Shown here: one piece after another, positions 45,549-54,355 of the stretch | Numbering within the stretch: the first letter of the stretch is position 1 | Layout of the letters: every line of letters starts with the position of its first letter | Assembly (NCBI GenBank): GCA_902791865.1 | Contig: CADAXK010000002.1 | Coordinates: 415,974 to 479,973, forward strand | Direction of reading: 5' to 3' | Length of the DNA: 64,000 nucleotides | Origin: an uncultured Bacteroidia bacterium | GTDB lineage: Bacteria > Bacteroidota > Bacteroidia > Bacteroidales > ML635J-15 | Translations under genes and position numbers: made by a program | Notes under the pieces: generated by a model | Database searches by the model: none | Seen by the model: only the letters and a program-made list of their open reading frames with translations | What the model was told of the DNA's origin: nothing

Positions 45549-48500
45549 ATGAGGAGCTATTTATTACTATTCTACATAACGACATTTATATGCTTCTTTA
45601 GCAGCAACTTGCACGCCCAAATCTGGCATATCAGCGACAGCGTTGGTACAGATGGAGACACCTTTACACTCGACTGCGCCAATGCCAGTTCGGAACAAGA
45701 AACAACAACATTCCTATACGACAGCGGTGGTCCCGATAGCGATTATAGCAGATACGAATCTTTCACCAAGAAAATACAAGCTGAAGAAGGCAAAGTAATC
45801 CATATAAAATTTACCGAATTTAACCTTGCATCGGGTTCAACAATGATGACAATAAAAAATTACTCTCATGAATATTTTTACTATGCCTACGATGCAACAG
45901 GGACATCTTTGGCAGGAAAAGAAATTATATCTGACGAAGAAACATTATACATAAAATGGGAATCATATTATAATACAAGCTCTGGATTTTCTGCAAAAAT
46001 ATGGTGCAGCTACAAACCCCAGCACTTCACGACCACCATCGGAACAAATATTCCCATGACGACCTCAAATCCAATAGCAATCAGTGACCTCGTATGCTCC
46101 GAAACCGAAGTTACCTTTACTGCAACAAACACATTCTCAGAAATACAACTTTACGAACAAAACGACGAATCGCTGACATACAACTGGGCTATTATCAACG
46201 GAAGCAATGATACCTTATGGGTTCGTGATGCCGGGCAAAGTATTAGTCATACTTTCGAATCTGGTGGAACATACAAGGTCCGATGTTTTGCAAACGATGA
46301 AAATCAAGGTTGCAACAAAAACGATAATACCGTAATGGTGAGGGTATCTCCCAAACCGACCTTTAACATTGCAGCTCCAAGTCCGGAAGCATTATGCAAT
46401 GGCCACGAATTGCAACTAACAGCATCTCCAATCTTCGATTCAACAGATTTTGTCGTTCCCAAAATTATAAACCACGGAGCCTCTGTTTTTGGAGTAGTAT
46501 TTCAAAACGACATAATAGATGACAGATATACATACAGCAGAAGTATGAATGTATCAGGCATCTCTCAAAACCGCATCAATTCCATTGACGACATAGAACG
46601 AATATATGTCAATATTGACCACTCGTACTTAGGTGACATAAGTATGACCCTTAAATGTCCCAACAACCAGACTTGTCTGCTCAAAGCATGTCAAGATGAA
46701 TATGTTAGCAATATAAACAATCCAAACTCCATCTACGGTAAAAGTATTTATCTTGGCAAGCCGACAGTGGCAGAAAATGACGATGCCTGCTTTGCTACCG
46801 CAGGCGAAGGCTACTCATATTATTTTACACCTACTGCGACAGCACCTTTCGGTATACCCACCAATAATCCTTACCTATACGAGCAGTGGCAATACTGCAC
46901 GCTAACACACTACACCGACAACTGCGGCTTCGAACATCAACAAGCATATATACTTGATGAAGGAAGCTACGCGACATACCAAAGCCTGTCATCACTAATA
47001 GGCTGTCCAATAAATGGTACTTGGACACTTACTATAACAGACCATCAAAGGTTTGACTACGGTCATGTATTTGGATGGGGAATATATTTTAACGACTCTA
47101 TACCAAACGCATTCAATGAAAATGAAATATCCTGGAACGGAGAAGGAATATCCGACACAAGTGCGACAGCAACAAGCATCATTCCAAATGTGACAGAAAG
47201 CGGTTCCTATCCCTACACTTTCCAGTTGACAGACAATTTCGGTTGCACATACGACACCACATTAAACATATATATAAATGCACTCGAAACTCCACAAATA
47301 GACCAGATTGTAACCGACAGTCTCAATCACAACTACATAACTTGGACAGCCATTGACAACGATGAAATACAGGAATACCGCATCTACCGCAGCAGCGATA
47401 CTACAACATACGAACTTGTGGCAACAATTCCTGCGGGCGAGCCTACCGAATGGACAGACGAAACAACAGAAATTTCTGTCCCGTACAGGTACTGCATTAC
47501 GGCGTTCGGTGGCTGCGAAACACCAATGAGTCAATATGTGGAATCGATGCATTTCACCACAACAATCGGCACCAATGTCCCGCAAACCACAAGCGAAGGG
47601 AAAATTTATGCCAATATTTGTCAGGGACAAAGCATTACATTTACCGCATCGAATACGTTCCACGACAATGGCAATTACGAGCATAGCGACGAAAGCCTCA
47701 CATACGACTGGACAATAATAACAGGCAGATACGACACGATTGTACTCCTAGATGCCGGGATGCAAATAAGCCGCACATTCGACACAAGCGGAGGTTTCCG
47801 TGTAAAATGCCAGACCCGCGACACATTCAATATAACAAATAGCAACGACAACACCATCAATGTTCAAGTATCCATAAGACCGCAATTTGAATTGTCGGTA
47901 AGCCCCGATTCTATATGCTCGGGAACAGAAATAACACTACATGGCATTGTGCATCAGCCACAATGGCAATCGCAAATACCGACAAACAATAGTTATTCGG
48001 GCACAGACTTAATACCCGACAATGGGGGAACACAAAATTACAGTTCGAGCATAGAAATTTACGCACAGGACACTTCGGCGACAATAAATTCTACCGACCA
48101 GATAGACCATGTATATATCAACATGGAGCACTCGTATCTTGGCGATTTGAGCATAATGCTAGAATGTCCTAATGGTCAGAAATGTCTGCTTAAAGCATAC
48201 TCCTCCGGAATGCCTACCCCAATGGACTGGTCATTAACCGGCGGAATACACCTAAACGGTTCACTAGGAGGAGGTTCTCTTCATTTAGGATTATCACCAG
48301 ACCCGTCATCATCAACCAACCCATGCTTTTGGACTCCCGGAGAAGGCTGGGCGTATAGCATATACCCTGACGGAACCATACCACTTGGACCGTCATCGCC
48401 ATATCACATTATAAGCTACACCGATGACTGCAATAATAGGGAAAATATACAAGTTATTGATGCAGCACCGCAAGATGGGCAATATGGTCCTTATGAAAGC

Positions 48501-49607
48501 ATGTCGTCTTTGATTGGCTGTCCTGTAAATGGAACATGGAAACTACATGTAAATGACAAATTGCAAAATGACAACGGTTACATTTTCGGATGGGGCATTT
48601 ATTTGGATGAAACCGAGGATGAATGGTCGTTTATGAACTCATACGAAATTGAAGGCTTTTCTTGGAGCGGAAACGGCGTAACAACTGATACTACCGACAA
48701 TGGTGCAGCAATCGCAATCCCAAGCACTACAACTACGGGGCAACAGGAATACACTTTTACCTGCACCGACAATTTCGGATGCTCATACAGCACTGCAATA
48801 AATGCTTATGTCTATCGCACACCGCCAGTCCCTGAAATCAGAAGTGCAAGCACAAATATACTGAACCAAAATGTTATAGATTTCTTTTATATAAATGGTG
48901 AAGACATTAGCCAATACAACATCTACAGAGTGTTTGATTATGGAGACTTCACTAGCTACATACTTGCTGCCACGCTCCCTCGCACCGAAACAATATGGAC
49001 TGACATGGGAAGCAACCATTTGCAAGCATGCAGCTATGCCGTAACCACAAATGGTTTCTGTGGAGAATCTGAAATGAGCATCATCCATCGTACTATGCAT
49101 CTCGACTTGGAACGCGTAGAAAACGGAACTGTCAACCTCAACTGGACGCACTACGAAGGATTCCAATACGATACTTACAAGATATACCGTGGCGAAAATC
49201 CATTTGCTATGGAAATGATTGGCGAAATTCCAAGCAGTCAGAACTCGTTTACCGACAATAACACCAATGAAAACAGCTACTATCAAATAGAAATATCCAA
49301 TTCCGAGGACAGCAACATTATTGCAAAATCAAACATAGAGCAATCGCGACAAAACTCAATAGACAGCTATGAAATAACAGATTTCAGCGTATTTCCTAAT
49401 CCAGCAAGCACAACGCTTAACATAACATCATCCGAAATACTATCTTCAATAGAAGTATTCTCTGCAACAGGTCAATCTGTTTTGCAAATGAACATCAATA
49501 GTGAAAACACAATTTGCGACATAAATCATCTTGCATCAGGCATATACTTAATTGTCGCACACGACAATAACGGGAAAATTGCAATGACAAAATTTACAAA
49601 GGAATAA
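45549..49607 (+). CDS. T9SS type A cargo with CUB-like and two P-domain-like modules
   Basis: The 1352 residues comprise: a signal peptide ('FSSNLHAQ'); a CUB-like domain (about 25-155, 'FLYDSGGPDSDYSRYESFTK'); a PKD/Ig-like segment; a proprotein-convertase P-domain-like module ('IYVNIDHSYLGDISMTLKCP' ... 'GWGIYF'); and an FN3-like segment. The whole Ig/P/FN3 block is then repeated (about 155-655 and 660-1090). The last ~75 residues are the type A tail 'FSVFPNPASTTLNITSSEI...ASGIYLIVAHD'. P-domains usually accompany proteases, yet no catalytic domain is visible, so this looks like a binding or scaffold protein at the cell surface. Followed after 10 bp by a small membrane protein gene in the same unit. 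Confidence 0.88.
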   Translation: MRSYLLLFYITTFICFFSSNLHAQIWHISDSVGTDGDTFTLDCANASSEQETTTFLYDSGGPDSDYSRYESFTKKIQAEEGKVIHIKFTEFNLASGSTMMTIKNYSHEYFYYAYDATGTSLAGKEIISDEETLYIKWESYYNTSSGFSAKIWCSYKPQHFTTTIGTNIPMTTSNPIAISDLVCSETEVTFTATNTFSEIQLYEQNDESLTYNWAIINGSNDTLWVRDAGQSISHTFESGGTYKVRCFANDENQGCNKNDNTVMVRVSPKPTFNIAAPSPEALCNGHELQLTASPIFDSTDFVVPKIINHGASVFGVVFQNDIIDDRYTYSRSMNVSGISQNRINSIDDIERIYVNIDHSYLGDISMTLKCPNNQTCLLKACQDEYVSNINNPNSIYGKSIYLGKPTVAENDDACFATAGEGYSYYFTPTATAPFGIPTNNPYLYEQWQYCTLTHYTDNCGFEHQQAYILDEGSYATYQSLSSLIGCPINGTWTLTITDHQRFDYGHVFGWGIYFNDSIPNAFNENEISWNGEGISDTSATATSIIPNVTESGSYPYTFQLTDNFGCTYDTTLNIYINALETPQIDQIVTDSLNHNYITWTAIDNDEIQEYRIYRSSDTTTYELVATIPAGEPTEWTDETTEISVPYRYCITAFGGCETPMSQYVESMHFTTTIGTNVPQTTSEGKIYANICQGQSITFTASNTFHDNGNYEHSDESLTYDWTIITGRYDTIVLLDAGMQISRTFDTSGGFRVKCQTRDTFNITNSNDNTINVQVSIRPQFELSVSPDSICSGTEITLHGIVHQPQWQSQIPTNNSYSGTDLIPDNGGTQNYSSSIEIYAQDTSATINSTDQIDHVYINMEHSYLGDLSIMLECPNGQKCLLKAYSSGMPTPMDWSLTGGIHLNGSLGGGSLHLGLSPDPSSSTNPCFWTPGEGWAYSIYPDGTIPLGPSSPYHIISYTDDCNNRENIQVIDAAPQDGQYGPYESMSSLIGCPVNGTWKLHVNDKLQNDNGYIFGWGIYLDETEDEWSFMNSYEIEGFSWSGNGVTTDTTDNGAAIAIPSTTTTGQQEYTFTCTDNFGCSYSTAINAYVYRTPPVPEIRSASTNILNQNVIDFFYINGEDISQYNIYRVFDYGDFTSYILAATLPRTETIWTDMGSNHLQACSYAVTTNGFCGESEMSIIHRTMHLDLERVENGTVNLNWTHYEGFQYDTYKIYRGENPFAMEMIGEIPSSQNSFTDNNTNENSYYQIEISNSEDSNIIAKSNIEQSRQNSIDSYEITDFSVFPNPASTTLNITSSEILSSIEVFSATGQSVLQMNINSENTICDINHLASGIYLIVAHDNNGKIAMTKFTKE

Positions 49608-49617
49608 AGATTAATTT

Positions 49618-49923
49618 ATGGAAACTGTATTTTCAATAATGATGGCTGCAATGGGCATATCGCTGCTTATATACGCAGGAATTGCGTATTTGTCTGGCGA
49701 TCCGATAATTTTGTTTCAAGATACATATTCGTTTCCGAAGGGCAAAAAGGAAAAAAAGGAATATGTCCGCAAAAAGTTTGTGAAAATTATCGCGCTGATT
49801 GCACTTTCATTTCTGGCAAGCTCGCTTGTCGGGTTGACGCAGATTTATTGGCTTGCAGTGATTGTTTTTGCCTTGGGCATAGTTCTTACCGTAATAATCG
49901 GTAAAAAGATAATGAACAGCTAA
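49618..49923 (+). CDS. Small two- to three-helix membrane protein
   Basis: This 101-residue protein has hydrophobic segments at about 4-25, 55-75 and 76-95 and a Lys-rich loop 'FPKGKKEKKEYVRKKFVK' between them. It resembles the DUF3784-like small membrane proteins, but the match is weak. Its start is 10 bp after the T9SS cargo gene, so it is co-transcribed. Its stop codon overlaps the stop of the convergent ybaK by four bases. Function unknown. Confidence 0.7.
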   Translation: METVFSIMMAAMGISLLIYAGIAYLSGDPIILFQDTYSFPKGKKEKKEYVRKKFVKIIALIALSFLASSLVGLTQIYWLAVIVFALGIVLTVIIGKKIMNS

Positions 49924-50414
49924 TTATCAATTGCTATCAAATCTTCAACTTTCGCATTCGCAGCCTTGCACAAATCCCCTGGATTTATCTTGAACTGCAA
50001 ACCACGTACGCCTGCACTAACATAAATGTAGTCGAAATCCATGCATGTTGAATGTATGAATGTTGGGAAAGGCTTCTTCATGCCAATTGGCGAACAGCCG
50101 CCACGAATATAGCCTGTCAACGGCAACAATTCCTTCATTGGAATAAGATTGCAACTCTTGTTGCCAGTAGCTTTTGCCGCCAGCTTAAGGTCAACTTCCT
50201 TGTCGCCTGGAATTACGCATACAAAATATCCGTTGCGATCTCCATGCAGAACCAAAGTCTTGAAAACTCTTTCGATAGGTTCGCCAAGCTGAGCAGCGAT
50301 GTGTACTGCACTCAAGTCGTTTTCGTCGACCTCGTATGGAATAAGCTCGTATGCAACCTTTTTGCTGTCGAGCAAACGGGCTGCGTTGGTTTTCTGTATC
50401 TTTTCCTTTGCCAT
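49920..50414 (-). CDS. ybaK: YbaK/EbsC-family Cys-tRNA(Pro) deacylase
   Basis: This 164-residue protein has the YbaK fold motifs: 'KVAYELIPYEVDEND', 'VFKTLVLHGDRNGYFVCVIPGD', 'KSCNLIPMKEL' and 'GYIRGGCSPIGMKK', including the conserved substrate-binding Lys (here in KTLV) and the GGxSPxG loop. The enzyme clears cysteine wrongly loaded on tRNA-Pro. Last gene of a five-gene overlapping operon; its ATG shares one base with the stop of the previous gene. Confidence 0.94.
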   Translation of the reverse strand: MAKEKIQKTNAARLLDSKKVAYELIPYEVDENDLSAVHIAAQLGEPIERVFKTLVLHGDRNGYFVCVIPGDKEVDLKLAAKATGNKSCNLIPMKELLPLTGYIRGGCSPIGMKKPFPTFIHSTCMDFDYIYVSAGVRGLQFKINPGDLCKAANAKVEDLIAIDN

Positions 50415-50746
50415 CAGTAAATCTCCTTTGCAATAGTTTCGTTTGTAAAATTAAGCGTCTGTAAGTCAACGCCCTCGAGCAAAACGACAGGCAGACTAGT
50501 ATTTTCATCGAAATGCGATTCAAGGGAAAAAAGAAAATCCTTCAAATGCATATCATTATTGCGAAACCGTTTAGTATCGAATTGCGGACAGATTATTCCA
50601 TTCAGAAAAATCATTCTTTCCCTCTCCTCCAATCCAGAATTTTCGGCACCAATTTCTACAAGCCTGCCGTCATCCGAAAACGACAAACAGCAATTCTTTA
50701 TGAAATCTGTACCGGTAAAAACATAATTTGCAGCGAAATGCCTCAT
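50414..50746 (-). CDS. Small protein resembling the N-terminal beta domain of amidohydrolases
   Basis: This 110-residue protein reads 'MRHFAANYVFTGTDFIKNC...DDGRLVEIG...MIFLNGIICPQFD'. This pattern matches the small beta-sandwich that opens many metal-dependent amidohydrolases, where 'NG...PGFVNAHCH' would follow. Here the metal-binding HxH is absent ('NGIICPQFDTKRF') and the chain ends ~60 residues later. It overlaps both neighbours by 1-4 bases, so it is a real, translated member of the mla-ybaK operon. Either a reduced family member or an unrelated fold; function unknown. Confidence 0.72.
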   Translation of the reverse strand: MRHFAANYVFTGTDFIKNCCLSFSDDGRLVEIGAENSGLEERERMIFLNGIICPQFDTKRFRNNDMHLKDFLFSLESHFDENTSLPVVLLEGVDLQTLNFTNETIAKEIY

Positions 50747-51171
50747 AGTGTATTGCTCTCAACAGTGGCAACAGAATCGGATTTTGCATTGCCAATTTCT
50801 GCAATTTCCTGATTAAACCTCTCTACCACATGCTCATATATATCCTTCAATTTAGCTGGCTCATTCTGCAAATACCACAAAATACTTTCTTCAAACGACT
50901 CGCGCGTACATCCATACTTGTCATAAATGCTTTCGTAGATAAGGCTGTCAACCTGATACTGAGTCAACGATGTATGTCCGTCAACCTGAACCATGTGAAG
51001 AGTAACCATTGCATCAACAACATTCATCTCGAAGAATATGTTTTCCATTGTTTCTTCCTCCAACCTACGCTCTTCAGGAACAAGTTGCTTCTGCTTGTCG
51101 GGCATATTGCACGAAGCCAGAAACATTATGGCTATCACAAACATAAGAACCGATACTACTCTATTCCTCAT
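50743..51171 (-). CDS. DUF4296 lipoprotein
   Basis: This 142-residue protein has a lipoprotein signal peptide with lipobox 'MFLASC' (Cys21), so it is anchored to a membrane after export. The following domain ('MENIFFEMNVVDAM', 'VDSLIYESIYDKYGCTRESFEESILWYLQ') is DUF4296, a helical Bacteroidetes family of unknown role. It overlaps mlaF by 11 bp and the next gene by 4 bp. Its position next to mlaEF suggests a link with envelope lipid transport, as inference only. Confidence 0.88.
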   Translation of the reverse strand: MRNRVVSVLMFVIAIMFLASCNMPDKQKQLVPEERRLEEETMENIFFEMNVVDAMVTLHMVQVDGHTSLTQYQVDSLIYESIYDKYGCTRESFEESILWYLQNEPAKLKDIYEHVVERFNQEIAEIGNAKSDSVATVESNTL

Positions 51172-51922
51172 TGTGTGCCTTCTTTATCTTCTTGTAAAGA
51201 TTCGATGCAAATACAAAATCGTTGAGTTCGGGATTGTCGGTAGTGAAAATATCGTCCTTGGAACCTTGCCACCACTTGTTGCCCTGATAGATGAAACAAA
51301 TATTGTCGCCAATCTCCATTATGGAGTTCATGTCGTGGGTATTGACTATGGTGGTAATATTGTATTCAACAGTGATTTCCTTTATAAGCTGGTCGATAAG
51401 GATGGATGTCTGCGGGTCGAGACCGGAGTTTGGCTCATCGCAGAACAAATATTTAGGATTCAACGCTATAGCCCTTGCAATAGCAACACGCTTCTGCATA
51501 CCGCCGCTTATTTCCGATGGGAACGAATGGTGGGAATTGACAATACCTACACGATCGAGGCAGAAATCCACGCGCTTCTGCTTTTCGGCTTTCGACATCT
51601 TGGTAAACAGGTCGAGTGGCAGCATCACATTTTCTTCCACATTGTTCGATGTAAACAACGCGCTTCCTTGGAACACCATACCCATCTCCTTGCGGATTTC
51701 GCGTTTTGCCTTTTCATCCACGTTCACAAATTCACGTCCGTTGAAGTAAATTTCGCCAGTCTCGGGAGTAACAAGCCCGACTATATTCTTCAGCAACACA
51801 GTCTTGCCCGAACCGCTACGGCCAATAATCATATTCACCTTACCCTCGTCGAAGGTGGCGTTTATGTCCTTCAGCACATGCTTCTCGCCAAAAGTCTTAT
51901 TTACATTTACAACTTCTATCAT
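51161..51922 (-). CDS. mlaF: ABC transporter ATPase, MlaF type
   Basis: This 253-residue ATPase has Walker A 'GRSGSGKTVLLKNI', signature 'ISGGMQKRVAIARAI' and Walker B 'YLFCDEPNSGLDP', and the H-loop 'NTHDMNSI'. The signature with Met-Gln is typical of the MlaF/Ttg2A group, which energises phospholipid transport between the membranes. The partner permease mlaE overlaps it by 4 bp. No MlaD-type substrate-binding gene is present in the operon. Confidence 0.93.
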   Translation of the reverse strand: MIEVVNVNKTFGEKHVLKDINATFDEGKVNMIIGRSGSGKTVLLKNIVGLVTPETGEIYFNGREFVNVDEKAKREIRKEMGMVFQGSALFTSNNVEENVMLPLDLFTKMSKAEKQKRVDFCLDRVGIVNSHHSFPSEISGGMQKRVAIARAIALNPKYLFCDEPNSGLDPQTSILIDQLIKEITVEYNITTIVNTHDMNSIMEIGDNICFIYQGNKWWQGSKDDIFTTDNPELNDFVFASNLYKKIKKAHNEE

Positions 51923-52662
51923 GTGAGCATTACCTGTGTTAAAATGAGGTTGAACAAAAGTACAGCGATGATACTGTAGACAACGGCCTTGGTACTGCTC
52001 TTACCGACTTCGAGGGCACCGCCTTCGGTGTAGTATCCGAAAAACGCCGAAATGGATGTAATAAGTATTGCGAACACCGCGATTTTCACCACCGTATATG
52101 TCACATAGAACGGAACGAAAGCATAGTGCAGACCATATATATAATCGGCAACCGTCACAATGTCGGGCGAAGTGAAAGCGATGAAGAAACCTCCTACGAT
52201 ACCGAGCATAATGCTAAGCAATGCAAGGAAGGGGAAGGTGAAAAATGCAGCAACAATCTTAGGGAGAATAAGATAGTTGGCACTATTGACACCCATTATT
52301 TCCAATGCATCAATCTGTTCGGTGATGCGCATTGTTCCGATTTCGGATGCAATGTTTGAACCGACACGACCAGAAAGGATAAGGCAGACGATGGTACTTG
52401 AAAATTCAAGAATCATGGTGTCGCGAGTACTCAAGCCTATGATGTAGCGCGGAATAATAGGCGACTCGAAGTTGATACCCATCTGTATTGTAAGTACCGC
52501 GCCCATAAACACCGAAACTATGCAAACAATACCAACCGAATCGAAGCCAATCTGCTCTATTTCAGCCTTTAGCCTGCGGAAAAATATCTTTCTGTTGACA
52601 GGTTTGGAGAATACCGAACCCATCAGCGAGAAGTATTTGCCTATGGTTACAAACAAGTTCAT
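51919..52662 (-). CDS. mlaE: ABC transporter permease, MlaE type
   Basis: This 247-residue permease has the MlaE family motifs 'IVSVFMGAVLTIQMGINFES', 'IVCLILSGRVGSNIASEIGTM' and 'EQIDALEIMGVNSANYLILPK' and five or so membrane helices. It forms the inner-membrane part of the phospholipid transporter with MlaF. First gene of the five-gene operon; promoter at 52685-52692. Confidence 0.94.
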   Translation of the reverse strand: MNLFVTIGKYFSLMGSVFSKPVNRKIFFRRLKAEIEQIGFDSVGIVCIVSVFMGAVLTIQMGINFESPIIPRYIIGLSTRDTMILEFSSTIVCLILSGRVGSNIASEIGTMRITEQIDALEIMGVNSANYLILPKIVAAFFTFPFLALLSIMLGIVGGFFIAFTSPDIVTVADYIYGLHYAFVPFYVTYTVVKIAVFAILITSISAFFGYYTEGGALEVGKSSTKAVVYSIIAVLLFNLILTQVMLT

Positions 52663-52684
52663 TTTTCAGCCGCAAAAAGCAGCA

Positions 52685-52692
52685 CAAAGGTA
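52685..52692 (-). promoter_or_regulatory. -7 box of the mlaEF-ybaK operon
   Basis: The minus strand reads TACCTTTG, a perfect TAnnTTTG match, 22 nt before the mlaE ATG; the -33 region reads TTTTTTCG at near-correct spacing. Confidence 0.55.
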
Positions 52693-52755
52693 GTCAAAGA
52701 ATTTTAAATACGAAAAAATATATTCAAAGATTGTTTTTCATTCAGATTTAATTCT

Positions 52756-52763
52756 TAACTTTG
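52756..52763 (+). promoter_or_regulatory. -7 box of the LRR protein gene
   Basis: TAACTTTG, perfect match, 26 nt before the ATG at 52790, with TTG (in GATTGTTT) about 22 nt further upstream. It shows that the start is the ATG at 52790 and not the in-frame GTG at 52763, which lies in the promoter. Confidence 0.6.
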
Positions 52764-52789
52764 TGCAATTATTTATAGAAAACGCGATT

Positions 52790-53854
52790 ATGAAAACAAA
52801 ATCTATTCTTCTGGCAATTGCCGTACTTTTGTGCAGCAAAGCATTTGCATACGATTTTTCGGCAGTTTGCGAAAGCGGACAGACCTTGTATTACGAAATC
52901 ATCTCCACAGAACCAAACGAAGTACAAGTCGTCGCACCAAGCGACATTGGTTATCATGGAAGTGTAGAACCTATTGGAGACCTTATTATTCCTTCTACTG
53001 TAACATATAATGAAGAATCATATTCAGTAGTAGGATTAGGATATATTGCATTTTATCTATGCGGTCAAATAACATCTGTTGTATTACCAGAATCAATAAG
53101 ATATATTTCATGGAGTGCATTTTTTGACAATTATTCTTTACAACACATTGAAATTCCGAATACAGTAACAAGTATTGGGCAAGATGCATTCGCAGAATGT
53201 AGTTCCTTGACATCCATAACCTTACCCAACTTATTACAAAGCCTAGAAAACTATTTGTTTAGGAATTGCGATGCACTGAGTTCCATTGTCATACCGAATT
53301 CTGTAACAAATATAGGGAAAGGTACTTTTGCGGGTTGCGATAATTTATCTGAAATAATAATACCTAGTTCTGTTACAAGCATTGGAGATGAAGCATTTAT
53401 CGGGTGTAACGGTCTTAACACTATCTATTGCAACGCCATTAATCCTCCTTCTCTTGTTTCTGCGAATACTTTTCCATCAGAAACTTTGAATATTTTTGTT
53501 CCATGCGATTGCTTATCAGCATATACTAATGCAGAATATTGGAGTGAACTTACTAATATTCTACATGAACACCCTGATTGTCCAAGTTCCATAGTGGATG
53601 TAAACGGAATCGCAGACTTGCAAATTTTCCCGAATCCAGTTTCCAACATACTCAACATCACATCATCTGAAGAAATTTCCGAAATCGAAATCGTTAATGT
53701 GATGGGACAGGTTGTTTATTGCACAGAAGTGAATGGCAACAATGCGGTTTGCGATGTAAATGAATTGGCAAATGGAATTTATGTGGCAAAAATCCACATC
53801 CTGAACATATCGAAGAGCGCGAAGGTTATACAACGGAAATTCATCAAGGAATAA
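52790..53854 (+). CDS. Secreted BspA-type leucine-rich-repeat protein with T9SS type A tail
   Basis: The 354 residues from ATG 52790 include a signal peptide ('SILLAIAVLLCSKAFA') and about four to five LRR_5 (BspA-like) repeats of pattern 'I.IP.SVT.IG..AF..C..L..I' at residues 65-235. A link region 'LNIFVPCDCLSAYTNAEYW' follows, and then the type A tail 'LQIFPNPVSNILNITSSEEI...ANGIYVAKIH'. The tail is slightly longer than usual, with 'NISKSAKVIQRKFIKE' at the very end. BspA-type repeats commonly bind host matrix or other cells; the ligand here is unknown. Single-gene unit. Confidence 0.93.
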   Translation: MKTKSILLAIAVLLCSKAFAYDFSAVCESGQTLYYEIISTEPNEVQVVAPSDIGYHGSVEPIGDLIIPSTVTYNEESYSVVGLGYIAFYLCGQITSVVLPESIRYISWSAFFDNYSLQHIEIPNTVTSIGQDAFAECSSLTSITLPNLLQSLENYLFRNCDALSSIVIPNSVTNIGKGTFAGCDNLSEIIIPSSVTSIGDEAFIGCNGLNTIYCNAINPPSLVSANTFPSETLNIFVPCDCLSAYTNAEYWSELTNILHEHPDCPSSIVDVNGIADLQIFPNPVSNILNITSSEEISEIEIVNVMGQVVYCTEVNGNNAVCDVNELANGIYVAKIHILNISKSAKVIQRKFIKE

Positions 53855-53984
53855 AACAAATGTTTGTGGAATATATTTGTACACAATCAAATACATTTAT
53901 TTAACAACAATTATGCTGATAGCATAATGCTATTGACATAATCTATGACAATCAATAATTTAACATAATTTCCCATCCTTGTAC

Positions 53985-54276
53985 AGACGCAAAATTTTGC
54001 GTCTCAATCGGTGCAATCGGCGCAAATCATTGCAATCGGCGCAACGCATTGCGCCGCTATAATTATAGAATCATCAAATTTTCAAATCCAGAAACCTAAA
54101 ACGGACATCAACCTCTGTAAAGACGTGCCATGGCGCGTCTCACAGAAACGGCGCCAGCCATTGAAACGGCTTTAGCCATAGACAACCAGAAACGTGAACG
54201 GCGAAGCCCTCAACGAAGTTAACCTTTAGCTCGCGCAAGCAAACATAGGAACATGAAACCTTGAAACGGCGAAGCC
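53985..54276. repeat. Cluster of REP-like palindromes and short dispersed repeats
   Basis: The 501-bp spacer before manC contains no gene. It holds a perfect 20-bp palindrome AGACGCAAAATTTTGCGTCT (53985-54004) and the palindrome CGGCGCAA-cgca-TTGCGCCG (54037-54056). It also has a near-palindrome AGACGTGCCATGGCGCGTCT (54121-54140, 18/20) and several copies of GAAACGG..(n)..AGCC at about 54145, 54163, 54196 and 54263. Related sequences occur at 440-532, 57434-57543 and 63852-63867. Confidence 0.75.
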
Positions 54277-54322
54277 AAAAAAAAATCCTTCCCTTTAATT
54301 CGCATATCCCAAATATTTGTTG

Positions 54323-54330
54323 TTACTTTG
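54323..54330 (+). promoter_or_regulatory. Possible -7 box of manC
   Basis: TTACTTTG is a 7/8 match to TAnnTTTG and lies 26 nt before the ATG at 54356. Confidence 0.4.
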
Positions 54331-54355
54331 CAGAATAATAAAAAACAGATTCACT

